Shown: positions 1 through 7,318, counted from the stretch's first letter. The stretch: 21,345 nt of DNA from JBMNQH01 sp050944035 (GCA_050944035.1 JBMNQH010000023.1:1-21345); one strand, 5' to 3'. Translations and numbers: made by a program. The notes: a model not told the origin generated them from the sequence alone.

Positions 1-62
1 AGCGGATTCAAATTTTTTATAACTGCATTGGTGCTATCGACTTACCAAAATAAACGAAAAAA

Positions 63-98
63 CGGCATAGCCGAATATCAACGACTATGCCGAATTTT
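63..98 (+). terminator. Rho-independent terminator for a gene left of the window
   Basis: An 8-bp perfect stem, CGGCATAG (63-70) with CTATGCCG (85-92), is separated by a 14-nt loop and followed by AATTTTT. It has an A run upstream, so it could also act on the minus strand. It probably ends a gene lying left of the window. Confidence 0.6.
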
Positions 99-130
99 TC
101 AGGAATTATAAATCCCTATCTGACCGCCCC

Positions 131-145
131 TAAAGCTTGTCTTTT
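131..145. repeat. 15-bp direct repeat, left copy (possible att-like site)
   Basis: TAAAGCTTGTCTTTT at 131-145 is identical to 13966-13980, which abuts the 3' end of tRNA-Tyr. The two copies flank the whole phage-like region. A match this long is not expected often by chance in 21 kb but is not decisive, as part of it is a T-rich terminator arm. Confidence 0.35.
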
Positions 146-164
146 TTTATGGGTAATTTTGATA

Positions 165-292
165 GACTACACCCTGTGGAATAAACAGAACGTTCCTTTG
201 CTAGTCGCGGAAATCAAACAGCTCTTTGGAGTTACCTCTAAGACCTCGCAGAGTTTGAAAATGAGGTCAAGTCAAATAACCTGTTAAAATGA
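165..292 (+). pseudogene. Degenerate 3' fragment of an unidentified gene
   Basis: Two adjacent frames read as one protein-like C-terminus. One frame gives NKQNVPLLVAEIKQLFGVTS up to about base 239. The next frame gives LAEFENEVKSNNLLK followed by TGA at 290-292. A one-base indel near 240-248 would join them. No plausible start or ribosome binding site was found upstream, so this looks like a decayed remnant. I do not recognise the family. The 15-base sequence shared with the tRNA-Tyr end (131-145) lies just before it. Confidence 0.3.
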
Positions 293-308
293 TATTAAAT
301 TTTAGATA

Positions 309-857
309 TTGAAAGTTGGTGTATATGTGAAGGAACTTCTTCCTCTTATCCTGTGTATCCTATTTGTTCTCAGTGGGTGCGCATCTTCCGACTCCAGTTC
401 AACACCAATGGCCACACAATCTTCTTCCGAAACTGCGGATACCATGCCATCTTCAGAAAAAACCTCTTTTGAGGTGGGAGAAACTGCTGAGATGGATAGA
501 ATTTAGGTCACATTACAGGAAATCAGCGAGAATACCGGAGACACATTTATCACTCCTGAAGAGGGGAATGTATTCTTGCTTTGTCACTTCGAAATTGTCA
601 ATAATTCTGAAGAGGAGTTGTCGGTAAGCTCGATGATGTCCTTTGATGCATATGTTGATGATTATTCTGTCAGCATGAGTCTGTCATCGTTGGTTTCCAC
701 AGATGATCCTCAGCTCGATGGAACTGTAGCACCCGAAAAGAAAGTGGCCGGAGTCATCGGCTATGAGGTCCCGTCAGATTGGAAAGACCTGGAGGTATCC
801 TTTGAGCCTGACGTCTGGGACTCCAATCCCTTTGTTTTTTACGCAGCCAATAGCTGA
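309..857 (+). pseudogene. DUF4352-like lipoprotein interrupted by an in-frame TAG
   Basis: The reading frame from TTG 309 (or GTG 327, MKELLPLILC) begins with a hydrophobic signal peptide ending in the lipobox LSGC. A Ser/Thr-rich linker follows, then the start of an extracellular beta-domain (FEVGETAEMDRI). TAG at 504-506 stops it, but the same frame runs on to TGA 855-857 with a sensible continuation (VTLQEISENTGDTF, then CHFEIVNNSEEELSVSS) ending WDSNPFVFYAANS. The whole would be about 176-182 aa, which fits small DUF4352-type exported lipoproteins. A single CAG or AAG to TAG change explains the break. The ribosome binding site is weak for either start. An internal start after the stop would lack the signal peptide. 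Family assignment is by the style of the domain, not by a search. A hairpin terminator follows directly. Confidence 0.55.
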
Positions 858-925
858 AACCGTTAAAATGGAATGTGATCGTTTCTGTAGTGATACAGCG
901 ATGGTCATATTTTTACGGTTTGTTT
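857..925 (+). terminator. Long hairpin terminator after the lipoprotein pseudogene
   Basis: AAACCGTTAAAAT (857-869) pairs with ATTTTTACGGTTT (909-921) with one mismatch. Inner short stems (ATCG/CGAT and CTGTA/TACAG) lie between the arms. It directly follows the lipoprotein stop codon and is followed by a T-rich stretch. Confidence 0.5.
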
Positions 926-1016
926 CTTTTGATTAACCTGCAATTTCTCCATATTTTGTTGCAAGGATATAGAATGGATGGGTCACGAGACAACAGAATG
1001 AAAATATGAGTTGAAC

Positions 1017-1065
1017 AAAAGCGCAGTCAACAGCTTCTGTGGAAAAAGCTGTTGACTGCGCTTTT
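1017..1065. terminator. Strong bidirectional 20-bp hairpin
   Basis: AAAAGCGCAGTCAACAGCTT (1017-1036) is perfectly complementary to 1046-1065, with a 9-nt loop. A runs on one side and T runs on the other allow termination on both strands. It isolates the phage-like operon from the left flank. Confidence 0.75.
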
Positions 1066-1070
1066 GTTTA

Positions 1071-1290
1071 TTGGGAGGAGTTTCCCAAACAGGGCATCGG
1101 AGCAAGTGCCATATTCCTCGTCCCTCTCGGAAATAAGAATGGCCTATGCATTCCACTGCCTGTTCTTTCCGAGAGGAACATTTTTTAGGATACGACTTTC
1201 ACAAGAGACTATTAGAGGGGAGCTGATGTGGAAAATCAGCTCGACAGTGTTCGACGGGCTTCTCGAATAATGGGTGCTATGATACAGGAA
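1071..1290 (+). other. Gene-free, hairpin-rich stretch
   Basis: I see no convincing gene in 858-1442. After the hairpin at 1017-1065 come TTGGGA/TCCCAA (about 1071-1088), CCTCTCGGAAA/TTTCCGAGAGG (1123-1133 with 1166-1176, followed by T6 at 1181-1186) and GAGCTGAT/ATCAGCTC (1220-1227 with 1235-1242). The second has the form of a terminator. The stretch could encode a small RNA or be a decayed control region. An open frame at 1052-1270 has low-quality composition and begins inside the hairpin at 1017-1065, so it is not called. Confidence 0.4.
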
Positions 1291-1300
1291 CCGCATGGAA

Positions 1301-1331
1301 TTGACGAGTTTCAACAAAAATCAACCATAAT
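1301..1331 (+). promoter_or_regulatory. Possible sigma-A promoter ahead of the particle operon
   Basis: TTGACG (1301-1306) and CATAAT (1326-1331) are separated by 19 bases, which is long. It is the best sigma-A-like match upstream of the small terminase and is only a tentative call. A phage-type regulator may use a different site nearer 1383-1419. Confidence 0.25.
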
Positions 1332-1382
1332 CCGACAATATCAGAGAGAAAAGATTTCTCCGAACCCCGGAAAATAAAAAAG

Positions 1383-1419
1383 TTTTGACTTTGTTGCACA
1401 AAAACGTGCAACTTTTGAC
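1383..1419 (+). promoter_or_regulatory. Palindrome flanked by direct repeats (candidate operator)
   Basis: A perfect 7-bp inverted repeat GTTGCAC (1393-1399) / GTGCAAC (1406-1412), with a 6-nt spacer AAAAAC, lies between two copies of TTTTGAC (1383-1389 and 1413-1419). It ends about 30-40 bases before the first gene of the particle operon, where an activator or late-promoter element would sit. The hairpin has only a short T run, so it is a poor terminator. Confidence 0.4.
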
Positions 1420-1451
1420 GTGATGTGGGGAATGGGTGAGAGGTGATTGGA

Positions 1452-1766
1452 TTGAGGAAATTACCGAACGGCGATGATATCATCCGTCGGCTGGGGGATC
1501 TGGCTTTCGGAAAATCCAACGATATTGTCAAACTCGTCATGGAAAATGAACTGTTGGGGGAGCAGGTGGGAAAATTGGATCTCAGTTTGCTTTCCGAGCT
1601 CAAACGAAACAGCAATGGAACCGTGGAGGTCAAACTGGTGAACCGCTTGGATGCGCTGGAACTGTTGGCAAAGCTTTTGGGTACGGAAAAGGATGGACAA
1701 TCCGACGTGGAATGCTTTTACCGTGCGATGGAGTCTACGGCAGCAAAGCTAGAGGGACAGCATTGA
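1452..1766 (+). CDS. terS: Small terminase subunit (short form)
   Basis: First gene of the particle operon, about 104 aa. The segment GTVEVKLVNRLDALELLAKLLG matches the C-terminal oligomerisation part of XtmA-type small terminases. It directly precedes and overlaps the large terminase by 4 bases. The usual N-terminal helix-turn-helix DNA-recognition domain of roughly 50-60 aa is not visible; the protein starts almost directly with the central helices. I prefer TTG 1452, which sits 8 bases after GAGG (1440-1443). GTG 1443 is in frame but has no spacing from that site. If the DNA-binding domain is truly absent, site-specific packaging initiation would be lost. Identity rests on position plus the C-terminal motif. 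Confidence 0.7.
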   Translation: MRKLPNGDDIIRRLGDLAFGKSNDIVKLVMENELLGEQVGKLDLSLLSELKRNSNGTVEVKLVNRLDALELLAKLLGTEKDGQSDVECFYRAMESTAAKLEGQH

Positions 1767-3034
1767 AATTCGAGCAATTTTCGCCGCGGCAAAAGGAAGT
1801 GCTGACCTGGTGGTGTGATGCCTCCCCATATCGTGACTGCGATGCACTGATCTGCGACGGCGCAGTGCGAAGTGGAAAGACGCTCTGTATGGGGATTTCA
1901 TTTCTCTGTTGGGCCATGCGCCGATTTGACAGACAGCAATTTGGCCTGTGCGGTAAAACCATCGCCTCGCTCCGGAGAAATGTGGTGAGCGTTTTGCTTC
2001 CGGTATTGCGTGGGCTGGGGTTTACCTGTACAGACAAACTGTCACGCAACACGTTGGTGGTACAGTTCGGCGGAAGGAGCAATACCTTTTATCTGTTTGG
2101 TGGGCGCGACGAGAGTTCGCAGTCTCTGATTCAGGGTGTGACCTTTGCCGGTGTTCTGCTGGACGAGGTGGCATTGATGCCGCGCAGCTTTGTGGAGCAG
2201 GCCTGTGCACGATGCAGCGTAACGGGCAGCAAAATCTGGTTCAACTGCAACCCGGAGGGGCCTCAGCATTGGTTCTATCTCGAGTGGATCCAAAAGGCAG
2301 AACACAGAAACGCCCACTATCTGCATTTTACCATGGAGGACAATCCATCGCTGTCCGCTGCGATTATTGCACGGTATCAGAGAATGTACAGCGGGGTCTT
2401 TTACCGGCGGTTTATTCTTGGTGAGTGGGTGGCGGCGGAAGGCAGAATCTATGATTTCTTTGATGAGAGTTTTTTACAGGAAGCCCCAAAGGGACCATTT
2501 GACGAATGGGTGATTTCCTGTGACTACGGTACAATCAATCCCACATCTTTCGGTCTGTGGGGGCTGATGCACGGTATTTGGTATCGCGTAAAAGAATTTT
2601 ATTACAATTCAAGAACAGAAGGAGCGCAAAAAACAGATGCAGAATATGTCCGCGATCTGCAACGGCTTGCTGGAGGACGTCAGATTTCCAGAATTATTGT
2701 GGATCCGTCTGCTGCCAGCTTCATCGAGGCACTTCGGCGGGAGGGGTTGCCAGTGGAAAAAGCAGACAATGATGTGCTTTCCGGTATCCGATTGACAGCG
2801 GATTTATTGAAATCCGGTCAGATTGTCATTTGTAATGACTGTCCGGATGCCATTCGGGAGTTTTCTCTGTACTGCTGGGATACCCGTTCTGAGGCAAGGG
2901 ATGTTCCTGTCAAAGAGAACGATCATGCAATGGATGAGATCCGTTATTTTGCTGTTGCAGTTCTGGGAAACAAAACCGATGCTTTTGCGGCAACCTTTGT
3001 GGAGCGGCAGGGAATACCGCACTTCAACCCTTGA
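1763..3034 (+). CDS. terL: Large terminase subunit, DNA-packaging ATPase/nuclease
   Basis: Motor that translocates DNA through the portal and cleaves the concatemer. Starting at TTG 1763 (overlapping the TerS stop, with AGAGGG upstream) it is 423 aa, close to XtmB-type proteins. Visible motifs are Walker A GAVRSGKT (33-40), Walker B VLLDE (131-135), the coupling motif FNCNPEGP (160-167), and an RNase H-like nuclease with D254 (ISCDYG), D314 (IIVDPS) and D387/D391 (ENDHAMDEIRYF). All key residues appear intact, so the packaging engine looks functional. An upstream ATG at 1712 in frame lies deep inside TerS and lacks a good ribosome site. Confidence 0.93.
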   Translation: MKFEQFSPRQKEVLTWWCDASPYRDCDALICDGAVRSGKTLCMGISFLCWAMRRFDRQQFGLCGKTIASLRRNVVSVLLPVLRGLGFTCTDKLSRNTLVVQFGGRSNTFYLFGGRDESSQSLIQGVTFAGVLLDEVALMPRSFVEQACARCSVTGSKIWFNCNPEGPQHWFYLEWIQKAEHRNAHYLHFTMEDNPSLSAAIIARYQRMYSGVFYRRFILGEWVAAEGRIYDFFDESFLQEAPKGPFDEWVISCDYGTINPTSFGLWGLMHGIWYRVKEFYYNSRTEGAQKTDAEYVRDLQRLAGGRQISRIIVDPSAASFIEALRREGLPVEKADNDVLSGIRLTADLLKSGQIVICNDCPDAIREFSLYCWDTRSEARDVPVKENDHAMDEIRYFAVAVLGNKTDAFAATFVERQGIPHFNP

Positions 3035-3050
3035 GAAATGGAGGTGTTTT

Positions 3051-4271
3051 ATGGGATTGTTCCATAGACAAAAAGAACCTGTGGCGACTTCAGTACAGCT
3101 TCGGAACGCAGAACGGCATCCGTTCGGTATGCTGGACAACTATGTCCCACTTGGCGGCGGAGATATTCGGCTGTACCGCGCTATCCGCGAGGCTGTGCCC
3201 ATTGTAGACGCGGCGATCCTGAAAACCATTCGGCTGATCGGCGGCTTTTGTGTCGAGTGCCAGGATGCGGTAGCAGAGCGGCAATTGGATACCTTTCTTC
3301 GCACGGTCAATACCGGACGGGGACAACGTGGGATTGGTGCATTTCTGGACTGCTACCTCGATTCGCTGTTGATTTGTGGGCGGGCAGTTGGGGAAATTGT
3401 GGTGAGCGGCAATCGGGAAATTGCTGCGCTGCTCTGCGGCAATGTGGAAGATGTACAGATCAAAGAGGGAAAGACACCGCTGGATTTTGAACTGTGCAGC
3501 GTGGAACGCGGTGGCTTCGCAGAGCCGTTTCCACACCAGGAGCTGTTATTGTTTACCCCGTTTTACCCGGAAGCAGAACATCCATACGGCGTTTCTATGC
3601 TGCGCAGTATGCCGTTCCTGACAGATGTTCTGCTGAAAATCTACAATGCCATTGGGGTGAACTGGGAACGGGTCGGCAATGTCCGGTTTGCAGTGGTTTA
3701 CAAACCACAGGGAGACGTCGTTGACCGCGCTTATGCCAGAGAGCGCTCCGCACAGATTGCAAAGGAATGGAGTTATGCTATGCAGTCCGGTAAAAACGGA
3801 GCAGTTCGGGATTTTGTCGCCGTTGGGGATGTAGAAATCAAGGTCATCGGCTCAGACAATCAGATTCCGGACAGTGAGGTACCTGTGCGGCAGATTCTGG
3901 AACAGCTGGTTGCACGCACCGGAATTCCGCCCTTTATGCTGGGGTTGAGTTGGTCCTCGACAGAACGGATGTCCTCACAACAGGCGGAGCTGCTGAACAG
4001 CGAACTTTCGGCAATTCGGCGGTGTTTGGAACCGGTATTGGATAAAATTTGCAGGTTGTGGTTGCAAATGCATGGGTTTGCCTGTGATTTCGAAATTGTA
4101 TGGAATCCGATCAGCCTGAGCGATGATCTGGAGGAGGCAAGAGCAGCACTGTATTATGCACAGGCAGAAAAACTTTCTGAGAGGAGGGAACCGGAAGTTG
4201 AAAATTGTGAAGGCAGCGGGGACAGTGCAGACGGAAGAGACGGCACAATCCCTGGAACTGGAAGTAATTAA
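3051..4271 (+). CDS. Phage portal protein
   Basis: Dodecameric ring at the capsid vertex through which DNA is packaged and to which the tail attaches. It is 406 aa from ATG 3051, preceded by GGAGG at 3040-3044. The frame is open further upstream into TerL, but that part has no ribosome site. Portal-like features include the stretch VPVRQILEQLVARTGIPPFM (around residues 280-300) and then SSTERMSSQQAELLNSELSA, as in phage portals of Gram-positive siphoviruses and myoviruses. The C-terminal tail is charged and low in structure (SERREPEVENCEGSGDSADG) and overlaps the protease gene by 74 bases, unusually long for this operon. Position between TerL and the prohead protease supports the call. Confidence 0.88.
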   Translation: MGLFHRQKEPVATSVQLRNAERHPFGMLDNYVPLGGGDIRLYRAIREAVPIVDAAILKTIRLIGGFCVECQDAVAERQLDTFLRTVNTGRGQRGIGAFLDCYLDSLLICGRAVGEIVVSGNREIAALLCGNVEDVQIKEGKTPLDFELCSVERGGFAEPFPHQELLLFTPFYPEAEHPYGVSMLRSMPFLTDVLLKIYNAIGVNWERVGNVRFAVVYKPQGDVVDRAYARERSAQIAKEWSYAMQSGKNGAVRDFVAVGDVEIKVIGSDNQIPDSEVPVRQILEQLVARTGIPPFMLGLSWSSTERMSSQQAELLNSELSAIRRCLEPVLDKICRLWLQMHGFACDFEIVWNPISLSDDLEEARAALYYAQAEKLSERREPEVENCEGSGDSADGRDGTIPGTGSN

Positions 4272-5133
4272 CCGGTTTACAAAAACCGAATTGCAGGCAG
4301 AGGATGTTTATACCTTCTCTGTTCTGTTGTGTGACAATGAGATCGACCGCGATTTTGAGCGGTTTACGGAGGCGACACTGGAGGAATTGCGCGATCTGTT
4401 TGTCGGCAAAACCGGAATTTCAGACCATGACTGGAAAACCGAGTTGCAGATGGCCAGAATTTATCGCACGGAACTGGTGACGGAACCTGCCAGAAAAACA
4501 TCCATTGGCACACCGTATTGCTACCTGAAAGGCTATGCCTATATGCTACGTACAGAGGAAACTGCGGGACGAATTGCAGAGATCGAGGGTGGAATCAAAA
4601 AGGAAGTCAGCATCGGCTGTTCGGTAGCGAGGAGCCGATGTTCCATCTGCGGTGAGGAACTTGGCAGCACAAGTTGCAGCCACATTCTTGGCGCAGAGTA
4701 CAATGGCCAGCTCTGTTATGCCGAGCTCGAAGGTGCAGTGGATGCCTATGAGTGGAGCTTTGTAGCCGTTCCAGCCCAGCGGGAGGCAGGCGTTATCAAA
4801 CGGTTCGGTGCGCAGCCGACCGATCTCAAGCAGTTTGTGGAGAGTGCGGAGGGAAATCGATATCTTACCGATTATATGACGCTGAAACAGGCGGCTGAGG
4901 ATGGAAAAGTGCTGATGGAAGCACTGCAAAAAGAAGTGCTACGGCTTGGACTTTTGAGCGATCACACGACCTATCTGGCACTGAAGGCGGGAACCGAGCA
5001 CATGGACGCCGCTGCATTACAGGACATAAAAATTGAATTGGAAAAAACGTTGGAACAGCGATTTCCACCCGCTACGCAGTTACCGGGACAAAATGAAGTG
5101 GTCCGCTTTGACGGCGGCGCCTATCTGGTTTGA
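4198..5133 (+). CDS. Prohead protease (HK97-type fold) with zinc-knuckle-like insert
   Basis: Serine protease that processes the capsid and scaffold during head maturation. It is 311 aa from TTG 4198, about 9-10 bases after GGAGGG. Candidate catalytic residues are H77 in GISDHDWKTE and S138 in KKEVSIGCS, the usual arrangement in this family. Directly after the serine comes C148-x2-C151-x8-C160-x-H162 (CSICGEELGSTSCSH), a zinc-knuckle-like module. The C-terminal third (about 215-310) is mostly helical and could serve as the scaffold/delta domain, as no separate scaffold gene exists. It lies between portal and decoration/capsid genes. Confidence 0.82.
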   Translation: MKIVKAAGTVQTEETAQSLELEVINRFTKTELQAEDVYTFSVLLCDNEIDRDFERFTEATLEELRDLFVGKTGISDHDWKTELQMARIYRTELVTEPARKTSIGTPYCYLKGYAYMLRTEETAGRIAEIEGGIKKEVSIGCSVARSRCSICGEELGSTSCSHILGAEYNGQLCYAELEGAVDAYEWSFVAVPAQREAGVIKRFGAQPTDLKQFVESAEGNRYLTDYMTLKQAAEDGKVLMEALQKEVLRLGLLSDHTTYLALKAGTEHMDAAALQDIKIELEKTLEQRFPPATQLPGQNEVVRFDGGAYLV

Positions 5134-5144
5134 GGAGGAATTCA

Positions 5145-5498
5145 ATGAATACTAAAGTAAGTTTTGAAGGAATCGGCGAGCTTTCCGCAACCTTTTATCA
5201 CGACAATGCAACCAAAGGGGAGCTGGTTATGCTGTCGGATAATCACAGGGTAAAAGACTGCACTTCCGGTGCGACCTTTATCGGAATCTGTACCAATGCC
5301 AATGCCTTGACTGCACAGGTACAACTGTATGGCTATGTTAAGCTGCCCTATACCGGCAGTACAGCGCCTTCTGTGGGTTATTGCCGCCTCATGGCCAACG
5401 GGGATGGCGGCGTTTCCGTTGCAAGCAGCAGCACGGGCAGGGAATATCTTGTTCTGGATGTCGATACCACCGATGCAGTTGTCGGTTTTATGCTTTAG
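5145..5498 (+). CDS. Capsid decoration-like protein
   Basis: A 117-aa protein from ATG 5145 with GAGGAGG just upstream. It is beta-rich and Gly/Ser/Thr-rich (MNTKVSFEGIGELSATFYHD ... DTTDAVVGFML), with alternating short strands like small head-stabilising proteins (gpD or DUF2190 style). It is encoded between the protease and the major capsid protein, the normal place for such a protein. No catalytic motif or signal peptide is visible. The exact family is not certain; assignment rests on size, composition and position. Confidence 0.6.
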   Translation: MNTKVSFEGIGELSATFYHDNATKGELVMLSDNHRVKDCTSGATFIGICTNANALTAQVQLYGYVKLPYTGSTAPSVGYCRLMANGDGGVSVASSSTGREYLVLDVDTTDAVVGFML

Positions 5499-5510
5499 GA
5501 GGAATACAGT

Positions 5511-6545
5511 ATGGCATACAAATTCAATGAAATTCGTCTAGATAAGGGAATGTACGGCGAACTTGGAAGAAGTTTTTCCGAGGTGCTGGAGCAGATGGAT
5601 CCCAGTGAGAATTACAAGGGTACCGCAATGGAGGGGTTGGACGCTTATCAGCGGCAGCTGAAGCGATTTGAGATTAAAGTGCGCGGTAAGAGCAGCGACG
5701 CCGTGGAAAAATTCTTCCGTACCGGTGAAAGCGCTGTCCTGTTTCCAGAATATGTTGCGAGAAGCGTGCGTCAGGGAATGGAGGAGAGCGACATTCTCCC
5801 TTCGATCACCGCAACTGTAACAGACATTGACAGCATGGATTACCGCAGCATTTATTCCGTACCGACAGAAGATAAAAAGAGTTTGCGTTATGTACAGGAA
5901 GGCTCTGTTATTCCGCAGACAGAGGTGCGTGCCAGTGAAAATCTCGTTAAACTGCATAAGCGCGGCCGTATGCTGGTAGCCTCTTACGAAGCCATTCGAT
6001 TTCAGCGTCTGGATCTGTTTTCTGTAATGCTGCGCCAGATTGGCACCCAGATTATGCGGATGCATCTGGATGATGCCATCGATGTTCTGGTCTCCGGTGA
6101 CGGCAACAATAATGCCGCCGCCTCTTTCACCATCGGTGATTCCACCATTGGTGGTACCGCGGGAACACTGGACTATGACGCTCTGCTTGCGTTCTGGAAT
6201 CAGTTCGATCCCTATCACCTTAATACCATGTTGGTTAGCCCCGATGCAATGCTTGCGATCCTCAAATGCCAGGAATTCCAGAATCCGCTGACCGGTTTGA
6301 ATTTCCAGGGTACCGGTGAGCTGAACAATCCGCTTGGTGCAAAGCTGATTCGTACTTCTGCTCTGCCCAGCGGTACGGTGATCGGACTGGACAAAAATTA
6401 TGCGCTGGAAATGATTCAGGCATCGGATGTCAGCGTCGAATACGATCGTTTGATTGATCGGCAGCTGGAACGCGCTGCTATCACCAGCATTTCCGGTTTT
6501 GCAAAGCTTTACACAGATGCCTCGAAGGTGTTGCACGTCAGCTAA
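5511..6545 (+). CDS. Major capsid protein (HK97 fold)
   Basis: Main shell protein, 344 aa, from ATG 5511 with AGGAGG upstream. The N-terminal 85 residues are polar and helical, consistent with a delta/scaffold arm that the upstream protease could remove. The body has HK97-like features: FPEYVARSVRQGMEESDILP, then an E-loop-like region (SVPTEDKKSLRYVQEGSVIP), a long spine helix (LDLFSVMLRQIGTQIMRMHL), a P-domain (TMLVSPDAMLAILKCQEFQN) and a C-terminal IDRQLERAAITSISGFAKLY. The frame is intact. A stable hairpin follows the stop codon and may raise this gene's transcript level relative to downstream genes. Confidence 0.88.
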   Translation: MAYKFNEIRLDKGMYGELGRSFSEVLEQMDPSENYKGTAMEGLDAYQRQLKRFEIKVRGKSSDAVEKFFRTGESAVLFPEYVARSVRQGMEESDILPSITATVTDIDSMDYRSIYSVPTEDKKSLRYVQEGSVIPQTEVRASENLVKLHKRGRMLVASYEAIRFQRLDLFSVMLRQIGTQIMRMHLDDAIDVLVSGDGNNNAAASFTIGDSTIGGTAGTLDYDALLAFWNQFDPYHLNTMLVSPDAMLAILKCQEFQNPLTGLNFQGTGELNNPLGAKLIRTSALPSGTVIGLDKNYALEMIQASDVSVEYDRLIDRQLERAAITSISGFAKLYTDASKVLHVS

Positions 6546-6554
6546 ATGGGATGC

Positions 6555-6586
6555 TTCCTCTCCGCAGAATATCTGCGGAGAAGGAA
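6555..6586 (+). promoter_or_regulatory. Intercistronic hairpin after the capsid gene
   Basis: CTCCGCAGA (6560-6568), loop ATA, TCTGCGGAG (6572-6580), extended by TTCC/GGAA with one bulge. No T run follows; the next bases form the ribosome binding site of the next gene. It fits an mRNA-stability or partial-attenuation element that favours capsid expression. Confidence 0.55.
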
Positions 6587-6599
6587 AGGAGGAATACCT

Positions 6600-6977
6600 T
6601 TGACATATCTTGATGAAATCTATGGCTGTGTGGAATCTCTGCTGGGATGCAAGATCACAGATCAGCAGGTTACAATTGTCAGAACGGTCTGTGAAGCGGC
6701 TGGCAGTGAACTTCTGGCACGCATGAAACAGGGTGTCGATCTCAAAACAATCAAGCCCATGTTCATTAGTGCCGCAGGAATCCTAGCACTTTCTATGTAC
6801 ATTCAACTGGAAAATGCAGATGAGATTGCAACATTTTCAGCCGGTAATCTTTCTGTTAGCAAACGTACCCACAATCAGGTCAGCGCTTCGGCACATACGC
6901 TTCGAAAGCAGGCGGAAACCATGCTGGCCGCTTATCTGGTAGACAATGGATTTGACTTTCGGGGGGTTCAGGCATGA
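6600..6977 (+). CDS. Head-tail connector/adaptor protein
   Basis: A 125-aa mostly helical protein starting at TTG 6600, 7 bases after AGGAGG. It follows the capsid gene directly, where phages encode the adaptor ring (gp6 / YqbG type) that docks under the portal. The helical pattern (LDEIYGCVESLLGCKITDQQ ... LRKQAETMLAAYLVDNGFDF) fits that fold. An in-frame ATG at 6546 lies before the intercistronic hairpin and has no ribosome site, so it is rejected. Its 3' end overlaps the next gene by 4 bases. Confidence 0.65.
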   Translation: MTYLDEIYGCVESLLGCKITDQQVTIVRTVCEAAGSELLARMKQGVDLKTIKPMFISAAGILALSMYIQLENADEIATFSAGNLSVSKRTHNQVSASAHTLRKQAETMLAAYLVDNGFDFRGVQA

Positions 6978-7318
6978 GGGCGGAAATCTTTCGAATGATC
7001 CCGCAGTACGGGAGACAAGTGACTATCTTCAGCGACCAAAGTCCAAGCGGAAGAGCAGAAAATGGAATTTTACAGCCCATTGGCGCACTGGAGGATTCTA
7101 CCTATCCACGAACATACACAATGCCCGGTCTGCGGCAGAATCGCCGGTATCGACTGTTTCTGTTGCCGGAAGCGATGCGCCGCAACGAACAATCGGTTCG
7201 TGTGGTCTGCGATGGAGAAGAATATGAGCTCATGAAAGCCGAAGCCTATGTGGTCGGTAATGTGCAGACCCACTGGGAGGGAATTCTGCGTCTGAAAGGG
7301 GACGCACAGCATGATTGA
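6974..7318 (+). CDS. Head closure / head-tail joining protein
   Basis: A 114-aa protein in ATGA overlap with the adaptor gene. It is beta-rich (RQVTIFSDQSPSGRAENGIL, QSVRVVCDGEEYELMKAEAY), of the size and place of head-closure proteins (gp16 of SPP1, XkdH/YqbH type). No motif specific enough for a sure family call is visible. Its 3' end overlaps the next gene by 8 bases, consistent with translational coupling throughout this connector block. Confidence 0.55.
   Translation: MRAEIFRMIPQYGRQVTIFSDQSPSGRAENGILQPIGALEDSTYPRTYTMPGLRQNRRYRLFLLPEAMRRNEQSVRVVCDGEEYELMKAEAYVVGNVQTHWEGILRLKGDAQHD

Noticed and set aside
504..506. TAG recoded as an amino acid
   Set aside because: TAG acts as the natural stop of the decoration, spike and lysozyme genes in the same window.
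1052..1270. 72-aa open frame in the region upstream of the particle operon
   Set aside because: It begins inside the 3' arm of a strong hairpin and crosses two further hairpins; no family resemblance.
5538..6536. Long minus-strand open frame (332 aa) opposite the capsid gene
   Set aside because: It lies fully antisense to a clear major capsid gene, has no recognisable domain and no convincing ribosome site; it reflects codon composition of the real gene.
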